DNA of 64,000 bases from Clytia hemisphaerica (lineage: Eukaryota; Cnidaria; Hydrozoa; Leptothecata; Clytiidae): the NCBI GenBank assembly GCA_902728285.1, contig CACVBU010000615.1:2051069-2115068 (forward strand), given 5' to 3'. Position numbers and translations under genes: made by a program. Under the pieces are notes generated by a model. It was not told the origin of the DNA. It saw only the letters and a list, made by a program, of their open reading frames with translations, and did not search any database. Numbering within the stretch: position 1 is the stretch's first letter; the number at the start of each line of letters is the position of its first letter. This document shows positions 56,101 through 64,000 of the stretch, one piece after another.

Positions 56101-57215
56101 TTATATAAAACATTGCCCTTGTACCATATGAATTGTTGAAGAACCAACCGACATAATCACAATTTTCATCTTTCATACATGTATTGATACATTCTTGTTC
56201 AGTCTTGATGTGTCTAAGAAAAGCGTAAGAGCTTGTGGCTCGAAAAACACGGTTTACGGTCTCCAGAATGCAAGATTCTAAAAAAAAATAATGATAGCCT
56301 TGATTGAAATTTACACCTGCCATCATCTTTGTGTGAAAGTGTTTGTAACGCGGAAAAAAACTGTTCGAGGTTTGCCAAATGCAAGATTTAGAAAAAAAAC
56401 ATACAGTCAACTCTCTCTAATTCGAACCTCTACTATTCGAATGTTTCTGTAATTCGAACTGAAGTATTGGTCCCCTCAGCTAGAAACTGGTTTATTTCAC
56501 ACTCTGTAATTCGAATCTTTCTCTAATTCGAATCAAACTTTTGGTCCCTTGAAGATCGAGTTTGAGAGAGTCAACTATATACAATTGACTCTCTCTAATC
56601 CGATTTTCAAGGGACAGAGAATCTCTGTCAGGTTAGAGAAAAATTCGAATTAAAGGGAATACTTTAATGGTACCGGAGTTTTAGTTTGAACTAAACGTTC
56701 GAATTAGAGAGAGACAGTTGACTGTACAGCTCTAATTCTAATCTTAACATTTTTACCATTTCGTCAATAGTTTTTTTGTGAAGCTATGAAGAAAAGTGAG
56801 AAATCAGTTCTTTTAATACCGATACATATTAAATAGCAATGATGGGATCAGGAGGTCAAAGTGTTAATGAGTTCGAAATTAACGTAACTGATTGATGTGT
56901 GGAGATGAACGTGAGAGAAATATTAACGCTCGCAAACAGTAGCGTGGTGGGTCGACTAAAATTCGGGGCAAACTGGGGGGGGGGGTAATTTTGGAAAATT
57001 TTGAGTTTGGCGCCCCGTATGAAAAGAATAGTAATCAAAGGCGTCTTTTAGTGCCCTTTGTATTTCGGCGCACCTCAAAAGAATCGGCCGTTGGGGGGCA
57101 CTGCCCCCTGCCACCACGCTACTGCTCGCAAAAGTAGATATATATCCTTACCACAAAATACCAGACAATTTTTATGGAGAGCCATGAACGCCACTAGAAT
57201 AATCAAACTATGCAT
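53188..57215 (-). CDS. secreted or membrane-anchored PAN/apple-VWC protein (about 218 aa)
   Basis: Five exons joined by eye, every intron phase 1: 57215-57152, 56277-56125, 55853-55764, 55397-55164, 53303-53188. Exon 1 is a signal peptide (MHSLIILVAFMALHKN...). Exon 2 looks like a PAN/apple domain (SCILE...ECINTCMKDENCDYVGWFFN). Exon 3 continues it (EWHCLLNN...YPWLGATVYKC). Exon 4 is a cysteine-rich VWC-like module (SCQYERKSYKPGDTFYTDDC, CQCRLDGVKCSPFTCPP, then CSCSIFRC). Exon 5 ends in a hydrophobic tail (LMLLWSMLFIIIVLF) with two or three residues after it: a GPI-anchor signal or a C-terminal membrane segment. PAN and VWC modules bind protein or carbohydrate outside cells; the ligand is unknown. 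Exon lengths (64, 153, 90, 234, 116) all fit the phases. The small exons depend on these joins, so RNA support is wanted. Confidence 0.65.
53304..55163. other. intron 4 of the PAN/VWC gene
   Basis: About 1.9 kb. The two overlapping plus-strand open frames at 53816-54109 and 54106-54324 have no recognisable domain or splice partners and are not called. No TIR element seen. Confidence 0.4.
56290..56398 (-). pseudogene. remnant of a duplicated PAN exon
   Basis: Just upstream of exon 2, the minus strand reads TTCTAAATCTTGCATTTGGC and codes SCIWQTSNSFFP, resembling the start of exon 2 (SCILETVNRVFR). The block stops after about 20 codons and lies against the pogo-like MITE at 56405. It looks like a truncated copy of the exon. 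Confidence 0.45.
56405..56724. mobile_element. pogo/Tigger-like MITE, probably two in tandem
   Basis: The outer ends CAGTCAACTCTCTCTAATTC and GAATTAGAGAGAGACAGTTG..ACTG are inverted and flanked by TA (56403-56404, 56725-56726). A second inner pair (GAGAGAGTCAACT at about 56574 and AATTGACTCTCTCTAATC at about 56582) suggests two elements back to back. CAGT...CTCTCTAATTCGA ends with a TA target are typical of pogo-type elements. Confidence 0.75.
56937..57124. mobile_element. 188-bp hAT-type MITE in intron 1 of the PAN/VWC gene
   Basis: Inverted ends CAGTAGCGTGGTGG / CCACCACGCTACTG; perfect 8-bp TSD CTCGCAAA (56929-56936, 57125-57132). The TSD ends 19 bp from the exon 1 donor at 57151. Confidence 0.85.
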
Positions 57216-58690
57216 TGATGCTCGCTTCGGACCTAAACAAAATTAAAGGTTCCAGATATGAATAAAGAATCTCGATAAATGTTTTACCCGGTCGTCAATA
57301 AGCCCTTCGAGCGGAATAAAAACATCAAAAACTTTCTCAGTTAAAACCCTAAGTAGCTCTTTTCCTACTTGTACAACTAACAATCCAATGAAAGCAACTA
57401 CTACTACTCTTCAACAACTACCATTTATGGGCGATTAGTCCAGAAAACTACATATTATCAAATTACTAAAATAAGAGCAAAGCCATTAAAAGCTCATCAA
57501 ATAAATTGACTGTAGCTAGCTACAGCATGTGATTCATTCAACCTCTAAGATATTATATGAAAAGAAAGAGAAAAGCGCCCCTAGACTACGAAAATAAAAA
57601 TCCTAGTCAATAAAGATTAAGAGTCGATTCTAACTTATTAACATTCACCCACTATGTCTTGTTTTGTCATATTATTGAGCGAAAATCTTAGGGCTAAGAA
57701 AACTTTTTGGGCATTTGCTCTTCATTCTTTAGTCTAAAAACAAAAGTTATAAAAATACAAATACAAAAAATACTGAGAAACTTACTATACGCCAATATAA
57801 CTTTGTTGTAAGAAAACGTGATATGAATCAACCAGTATCTGAACTACTGAAGCTATCCATTACTAACAACTTCCGGCATCCAATCTCCAAACCTGCCAAT
57901 ATGTGTTAATGAAAATGACATCCGAATTCAATTAAAGTGTTTAGAAGCATAGTTTTCGTAATATTGCGTGCAGAAAACACCCACACTTTTCTCCAAATTG
58001 TTATTTCCATTTTCATAAATTACTGTATCCAATCCCATTTCGAATTTTCTTGCATATTAGAGGGTGATTTTTTGGCTGAAAAAACAACTTTTCTGAAAGA
58101 AAGGAATGGTAATTTTAGATGAGCTTAGCAATTAGATTAGATTGAAACAGGAATGTATTTCAAGAGGGTGATACGTTAATAGAAATAAAACCTAATTATA
58201 AAAATAGCTGTGGTAAATGCTTCTAATTTTTGCCCAATCAGAAGGAAACCATAATATTCACCATGACAATGCATTTACTTTGCACGTTTAAAACCTCCAG
58301 TAACTTTAGGAAAGGTTTTAGCCAAAGAAAATGTTTTTGAATTCTAAGTTGATTGCTATTGCACAAAGATCTCAAATAACTTTTCTATACGAAAGTCAAC
58401 TCATTCTTTGCACATTATTGATTTTAGTCATGAATTTATAAACGAAAAATTTTATCTTGTTAATTCGGAGTAATTAACACAATAGCGAAGAACAAAGGAT
58501 AATTCTAAAAAAGGTCATGTAATACCATCTAAAATTATTCGATTCACTCACAAAAAATACAGGGTTCTATCTATAAGAAGTAGTAAATAAACAGAAAAAA
58601 ACAATTGTTCCAAAGAAATCGAGTCCCATTTTATGAAACATTTTTACCAAGAAAACTCAGTAAAAAATTCTTCAAGAGTTCTGTTTTCCT
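57216..58690. other. intergenic, no gene seen
   Basis: Between the start of the PAN/VWC gene and the NDUFB7 stop codon. AT-rich, no TIR pair or exon found. It should hold the PAN/VWC promoter and the NDUFB7 3' UTR. Confidence 0.4.
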
Positions 58691-59023
58691 CTAAGAGCTT
58701 TCAGCGGCTGCAGCGGCCGCGGCAGCTTTTTCCTCTGCTTGTTTCTTCAATGTTTCACGATATTTATCGCGCATGCGTCGGTAATAATCAGCCATTTCAC
58801 ACTCTTCCCATTCATGTTTTTCTTCTTTACACTTCCATGGTGCTTTGCTCGTCTCATAACGACATTGCATTAAAGGTATGTATAGATGTGCACAGAAATC
58901 ACGAAATCGAAGTGGAACTTGGGCGTCCATCATTTCTTGTTGGGTGGCAATCATACGCCTGGACGGTTCATCTGGCAAAGAAGCGGGTGCATTTTTCAGG
59001 AACGGTGATTTGGTGGCCGCCAT
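58691..59023 (-). CDS. NDUFB7: NADH dehydrogenase 1 beta subcomplex subunit 7
   Basis: 110 aa, one exon. This accessory subunit of mitochondrial complex I lies on the intermembrane-space side of the membrane arm. Two CX9C pairs are intact (C44-C54 and C65-C75; FCAHLYIPLMQC and CKEEKHEWEEC), the hallmark of the CHCH fold oxidised by the MIA40 import route. The surrounding RYETSKAPWKC and YYRRMRDKYRETLKKQ are strongly NDUFB7-like. The N-terminus is MAAT, so the glycine-2 myristoylation site of the mammalian protein is absent. An alanine run closes the C-terminus. It is slightly shorter than the mammalian protein. The ATG at 59023 is the only one that gives the full conserved part. The gene lies about 650 bp downstream of RAD51 on the same strand. 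Confidence 0.92.
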   Translation of the reverse strand: MAATKSPFLKNAPASLPDEPSRRMIATQQEMMDAQVPLRFRDFCAHLYIPLMQCRYETSKAPWKCKEEKHEWEECEMADYYRRMRDKYRETLKKQAEEKAAAAAAAAESS

Positions 59024-59669
59024 GATATAATAGATTTTCTATTAATTGTTTTTTCTGTTATATTTCTAGCTGAAAATAAGTATAAGTGTTGATAATAATA
59101 GACAAAGATTTTTCAAAAAGAAATTTTTCAAAATGATTTTGAGATCGATCAAACGATAATCCAGAAAAAAACGGCAAACCCTCAAAATCAGGAAAATGCT
59201 TCCACAAACTACTATTTTACTACTAGTTAATTGAAAAATATAAAATCATGTGGAGCTGAAATTGTATAATTTTTCATTTTGATCTAGGTCACAAAAAAAA
59301 GTTTAGCTGAAACTGGCTGAAAGCCATCAAATCAAACAAGAGACGTCGGCAAAAGGTATGTAAAAGAATATATTTCAAAAAAACATCCCATTAACCAATA
59401 TATTGCGTGGGTTTATGTCACCATAAAATATCAATATTTACAAAAGAGAGAACAATAATCAAAAAATATATTTAACGAGATCCTTTGAAGAATGCAGGCT
59501 ATTTTCATCAAAAAAATTGTACAGCATTTCCTCCCAGAGGATATAAAAACGAAAATCTTAAAATTTCAAAAGAGGGCGAAAGGCAAAAGCCAAAATTAAA
59601 ATGAATACTACTGAAATTATTCTCAGAAAGACCCCTGAGTAAAGAAAAACTGCACAAGAAAGATGAAAA
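59024..59669. other. spacer between RAD51 and NDUFB7
   Basis: RAD51 3' UTR and presumably the NDUFB7 promoter. No TIR element or exon. Frames open here on the minus strand are read-through shadows of RAD51. Confidence 0.4.
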
Positions 59670-60683
59670 TTAGTCTTTACTATCCCCAATCCCATCAGGA
59701 TAAATGGCAAACATGGCCTCTGCTTCAGGTAAACAGGGTGAATCATAGATCTTACAGATTCTTGTTTCACCACGCCCTTTACGTAGATAAAGTCTAGTTG
59801 TTGAGGCATGTGCCATGATGTTTCCACCGATTGGTTTCTTAGGATCAGCTTGGAACATTGATGCACCATCAACTTGGGCCACAACCTGGTTGGTGATAAC
59901 AACAGCAACACCATACTGATCAGCTAGACCTAAGAGTGTACGCAAAAATCTAGCCATATGCATTTGCCGGGCTGATAGTTCACCACGGCCTGCATAGTCG
60001 GTTCTGTATAAAGCAGTTGCACTATCCACGATCAGTAACGCATATCTCGATTCTGACATCATAGCTGAGGCATGGATTAAGAGCTGTGTCTGGTGGTCTG
60101 AGTTATAAGCTCTGGCATAAGCAACATTGTCTAAAACTTCCTGCCCATTCAGTTTATATTTTTCAGCAACGGCTAATAGTCTTTCAGGGCGAAATGTACC
60201 TTCGGTGTCTACATACATAGCTTTTCCCTCAGCACCTCCACAGTCAACAGGTAGTTGACAAGTAACACATAACTGATGACATATCTGTGTTTTACCAGTT
60301 CTGAATTCTCCAAATATCTCTGTGATGGAGCCAGTCTCAACACCACCTTGTAACAGTTTATCAAGCTCTTTAGAACCAGTTGTCACTTGAATAATCTCAG
60401 AACGTTTCTGATGAAACTCTGTGGCTGTTGTAAACCCCATGGGTACTAATTTCAAAACTTCGTTCAATATTTTGTCAGCTTTAGCTTCACTGATCCCCTT
60501 GATGGCCAACAATGTCTTCTTTGGTGTATATGCCAAAGATTCTATGGTATAGTAACCAGCTTCGCTTAACTTTTTGATATCAGAAGCACTGATACCATGT
60601 TGTTCCAATTTGTTGATGAGGATCGGACCCCCGTCATCCTCCATCTCCTCTACTTCTTCACGTTGGGCTTGTGCTGTTGCCAT
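59670..60683 (-). CDS. RAD51: RAD51 recombinase
   Basis: 337 aa in a single exon. RAD51 forms ATP-dependent filaments on single-stranded DNA and carries out strand exchange in homologous recombination in the nucleus. An N-terminal HhH domain is followed by the linker oligomerisation motif FTTA (84-87, in [16 protein letters not shown]), Walker A GEFRTGKT (125-132), Walker B LLIVD (216-220), [11 protein letters not shown] of loop 2 and the C-terminal PKKPIGGN...[20 protein letters not shown]. The sequence follows RAD51 rather than DMC1 throughout (for example [16 protein letters not shown]). The length matches vertebrate RAD51 (339). No lesions. The absence of introns is notable, because vertebrate RAD51 is split into many exons: either intron loss in this lineage or a retrocopy. 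The intact frame and strong conservation argue for a working gene. Confidence 0.96.
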   Translation of the reverse strand: MATAQAQREEVEEMEDDGGPILINKLEQHGISASDIKKLSEAGYYTIESLAYTPKKTLLAIKGISEAKADKILNEVLKLVPMGFTTATEFHQKRSEIIQVTTGSKELDKLLQGGVETGSITEIFGEFRTGKTQICHQLCVTCQLPVDCGGAEGKAMYVDTEGTFRPERLLAVAEKYKLNGQEVLDNVAYARAYNSDHQTQLLIHASAMMSESRYALLIVDSATALYRTDYAGRGELSARQMHMARFLRTLLGLADQYGVAVVITNQVVAQVDGASMFQADPKKPIGGNIMAHASTTRLYLRKGRGETRICKIYDSPCLPEAEAMFAIYPDGIGDSKD

Positions 60684-61669
60684 TGTGTTTTTTTAGCTGT
60701 ATAAACTAATAGTTTACTTAATTAAAATTTGTTCCAATATACTTATGAGCATGAGTCTGCTAATGTCACCCATTTTCGGTTTTGTTAACTTTTCAACTTT
60801 AAGGCTCCAGTGAAAAATCTAGGTGCATGCAATAATGATAACAGCTGATGTTTTTTATCAGTCTTGATACTGGCAAGCTTAAACAGTCATTTTTTTCACT
60901 TTACAAAGTACACAATTTTTTCAGGACAGCTTTTTACATCAGAATGTGAACGGAAAATGAGGTTTTTAGCAAATTGTCTAAGTTCATTATTTAATAATCT
61001 AGGCCAATCATGTCTGATCATACTTAATTTTTCTTTTTATTACAGCCAAGGGATATGAAAAACAAAATCTACAAAAAGATTTTTCAAAATGAAGTTTTTC
61101 CCAGAATAAATGCAAAAAGTTGCGGACATAACTTTTTCCGTTCACAAAGTTATGTCCGCACACAATTGATTTGCTAGAGAAGTGGAAGTGTTAATATCTA
61201 TAGTTATTTGATTTTTAACCCTTCCCATCCATTAGAGAACCAAACCAAGTAACACTAAAATACCAGTTGTCCTTCATTGAAAAATATTCCATTTTGAAGT
61301 GAACAGGGTACGATTTCCGTTCACAATTTTGAGTTATGTCCGCACATTATTTTATCCTTTAAATTTTCAAAGGAGTTATTCTTACTCAACTGAATCATTT
61401 TTCTATATCAAGGGTCATATTTGGGGTCATTTTATACAAAATTGAAGTCCCAAAGGCTATTTGTTGGGAGACGGTGAAACAAAATAGTTTCTCCAAAAAT
61501 TAGTTATGTCCGCAACAAAAAGTTATGTCCGCAACAAATCATGAAGTTTTCTCAGCCCCCAAGCACCATTTTAGGTTTCTTTGATAAATTATTGCATTTG
61601 AGGTCATTATAAGTTGGTTAAAACCAGAAAAAAGTCTGATAATTTTCCATTGGCAAGATTTCAGTTTTT
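60684..61669. other. RAD51 upstream region and start of a repeat
   Basis: No TATA box is obvious upstream of RAD51. GTTATGTCCGCA and its complement occur repeatedly at 61114-61165, 61323-61340 and 61503-61540, and again at 63855-63866; these are probably terminal or subterminal motifs of the foldback element that follows. Confidence 0.45.
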
Positions 61670-63835
61670 TCACCTCAGGGTGTAAACTGGATTTTGAATT
61701 TTAGAGTTTCAAAATTGTCACAATTTTTTATCAAAATTTATTATATTGTAAGACTTCTTGCGCAATTTTGAGGTCCATAAGTCAAAAATCCACTGTTTGC
61801 CCCAGGGGTATCTGATTCGCGGTAGTAGCAAAAAACGGCAAAAATGGTATTTTTTGTCCATTTTAAGACTATTAAAGGCCAGGAAATGGTCAAAATGGTT
61901 TCTAAATGGTGTCTTGTACTAATATTCAACACAAAAAGACAAAATAACCCCAGCGAGATCGCTCAATGTTTCAATTTCAGGCTAAAAAGGCCAATTTTCT
62001 CGGATTCTGGGTAGCAAAATGCATGAAAGCGGTATTTTTGAGGACCCACAACTTTTAAACTTTTTAAGGTACACACTTGAAATTTTCAGCAATGAAACAC
62101 TTCAGAGAAAGCTCCAGGAAAAATCAAACTTGAATTTTCAAATATTTCCTATAAATCCATAATGGCGCCCTATAAATTGAGTTTTCATGCTAAATGCCAA
62201 TATTTCAAGCTAAAACTTGGTTTTCTCTGGCTTAAATCTCAAAAATGGTTTCAAATGGTGTCCTGAAATCTTTTGGTGTTGAAAGTATTCTGAAAATACT
62301 CTGGGAGAATCAAAATGGTTTGGGTCAGAAATTTGCCCAAGTCTGCCATTATGGTATTGCATTTCCCACTTAAAACGCAATATTTAGAGTTAAAGTCTGA
62401 TTTTCTCAGGCTAAAATCTCAAAAATGGTTTCAAATAGGGTCCTGAAATCTTTTGGTGTTGAAAGTATTCTGGATATACTCTGGGAGAACCAAAATGGTT
62501 TGGGTTTCAAATTTGCCTAAGTCTGCCAATATGGTATTGCATTTCCTACTAAAACGTGATATTTAAGAGTTAAAGTCTAATTTTCTCAGGCTAAAATCTC
62601 AAAAATGGTTTCAAATAGGGTCCTGAAATCTTTTGGTGTTGAAAGTATTCTGGGAACACTCAAGGAAAATCATAGTGGTTCACAATGGTCATATATATGC
62701 CAAAGTCTGCCATTATGAATTTCATTTCTTTAGTAGGAAGAACACTCAAGCTTACTCAAAACATTGTGTTTTAGAATGAAATACAATTCCATAATGGCAG
62801 ACTTTGGCAAATTTCTGACCAAAACCATTTTGGTTTTCCCATAGTATTTCCAAAATACTTTCAACACCAAAAGATTTCAGGACCCTATTTGAAACCACTT
62901 TTGAAATTTTAGCCTGAGAAAATTAGAGTTTAGCTCTAAATATTGCGTTTTAGTGGGAAATGCAATTCCATAATGGCGAACTTTGGCAAATTTCTAACCC
63001 GAACCATTTTGGTTCTCCCAGAGTATATCCAGAATACTATAAACGCCAAAAGATTTCAGGACCCTATCTGAAACCATTTTTGAGATTCTAGCCTGAGAAA
63101 ATTAGACTTTAACTCTAAAAATTGCATTTTAGTGGGAAATGCAATACAATAATGGCAGACTTAGGCAAATTTCTGACCCAAACCATTTTGATTCTCCCAG
63201 AGTATTTTCAGAATACTTCCAAGATTCAAAGATTTCAGAACACCATTTGAAATCATTTTTTAGATTTTAGCCCAAGAAAAACCAAGTTTTAGCTGAAATA
63301 TTGGCATTTAGCATGAAAACTCAATTTATAGGGCGCCATTATGGATTTATAGGAAATATTTGAAAACTCAAGTTTGATTTTTCCTGGAGCTTTCTCTGAA
63401 GTGTTTCATTGCTGAAAATTTCAAGTGTGTACCTTAAAAAGTTTAAAAGTTGTGGGTCCTCAAAAATACCGCTTTCATGCATTTTGCTACCCAGAATCCG
63501 ACAAAATCGGCCTTTTTAGCCTGAAATTGAAACATTGAGCGATCTCGCTGGGGTTATTTTGTCTTTTTGTGTTGAATATTAGTACAAGACACCATTTAGA
63601 AACCATTTTGACCATTTCCTGGCCTTTTATAATCTTAAAATGGATAAAAAATGCCATTTTTGCCGTTTTTTGCTACCACCGCGAATCAGATACCCCGGGG
63701 GCAAACAGTGGATTTTTGACGTATGGACCTAAAAATTGCGCAAGAAGTCTTACAATATGATAAATTTTGATAAAAAATTGTGACAATTTAGAAAATCCAA
63801 AAAAAGTATTTTTTCATGGTTCCAGTTTACACCCT
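61670..63835. mobile_element. 2.1-kb palindromic foldback element
   Basis: The two arms (about 61670-62720 and 62780-63835) are inverted copies of each other: TCAGGGTGTAAACTGG at the left, CCAGTTTACACCCTAA at the right, and 63-codon mirror-image open frames at 61741-61932 (-) and 63569-63760 (+). Each arm contains about three tandem units of about 180 bp (CTCAGGCTAAAATCTC, AAAAATGGTTTCAAATAGGG, CTGAAATCTTTTGGTG). The spacer is only about 60 bp. No transposase. GTTGCGGACATAACT lies outside both arms. Confidence 0.8.
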
Positions 63836-64000
63836 AAATCATATGTATTTCATGTTGCGGACATAACTATTTCATCTAAAATGTTGCTGATAAAGTGTAT
63901 TTGCAAGCTGGCATGATGTTTTATTATATGGAAGTAATGCTTAGGCTATTAGAAATAGAAAACAAATACTCTGATGCCAAGTTGAGGTCCAAAATTAAAA

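Overview
The window reads as AT-rich nuclear DNA of an invertebrate metazoan, possibly a marine lophotrochozoan or cnidarian; no species can be named. The evidence is spliced genes with GT/AG introns, an animal-type RAD51, NDUFB7, CUT-domain and PAN/VWC proteins, and dense eukaryotic DNA transposons. There are no bacterial operons, ribosome-binding sites or CRISPR arrays.

Layout. 1-3068: a truncated LINE end and a small inverted-repeat element. 3069-21187: a nested transposon stack. A 2-kb repeat (called R here; a second copy lies at 27417-29396) was hit by a roughly 530-bp TIR element (8-bp TSD TTTCAAGA). That element was then hit by an 11.8-kb TIR element, 3363-15195 (perfect 9-bp TSD CTATCCGTA). 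The large element carries a RecQ-type helicase gene (+ strand) and a spliced zinc-finger/DUF6589-like putative transposase gene (- strand), and resembles what I recall of helicase-bearing Academ ('AcademH') elements. It looks dead: a nonsense codon, a 153-bp in-frame duplication, an inverted last exon and a frameshift. Its 221-bp non-autonomous relative lies at 49936-50156, with its own perfect 9-bp TSD. 21188-26940: repeats only. 26941-29958: two exons of a coiled-coil protein, with R copy B in the intron.

31900-38841 (- strand): a five-exon gene for an ankyrin-repeat plus four-CUT-domain protein without a visible homeodomain. All its introns are phase 1, and one CUT exon has a single extra base. 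38842-53187: almost wholly repeats, many with G-rich termini and internal arrays of a short oligomer. 53188-57215 (- strand): a complete five-exon gene for a small secreted or membrane-anchored protein with a PAN/apple-like and a VWC-like domain, again all phase 1. 58691-60683 (- strand): intronless NDUFB7 and intronless RAD51. 61670-63835: a 2-kb palindromic foldback element.

The host genes have unrelated roles (respiration, homologous recombination, probable transcription control, cell surface). The strongest leads are the transposon stack, whose insertion order can be read from TSDs and an empty site, and the ankyrin-CUT gene. Splice models were made by eye from phase and consensus and need RNA evidence.
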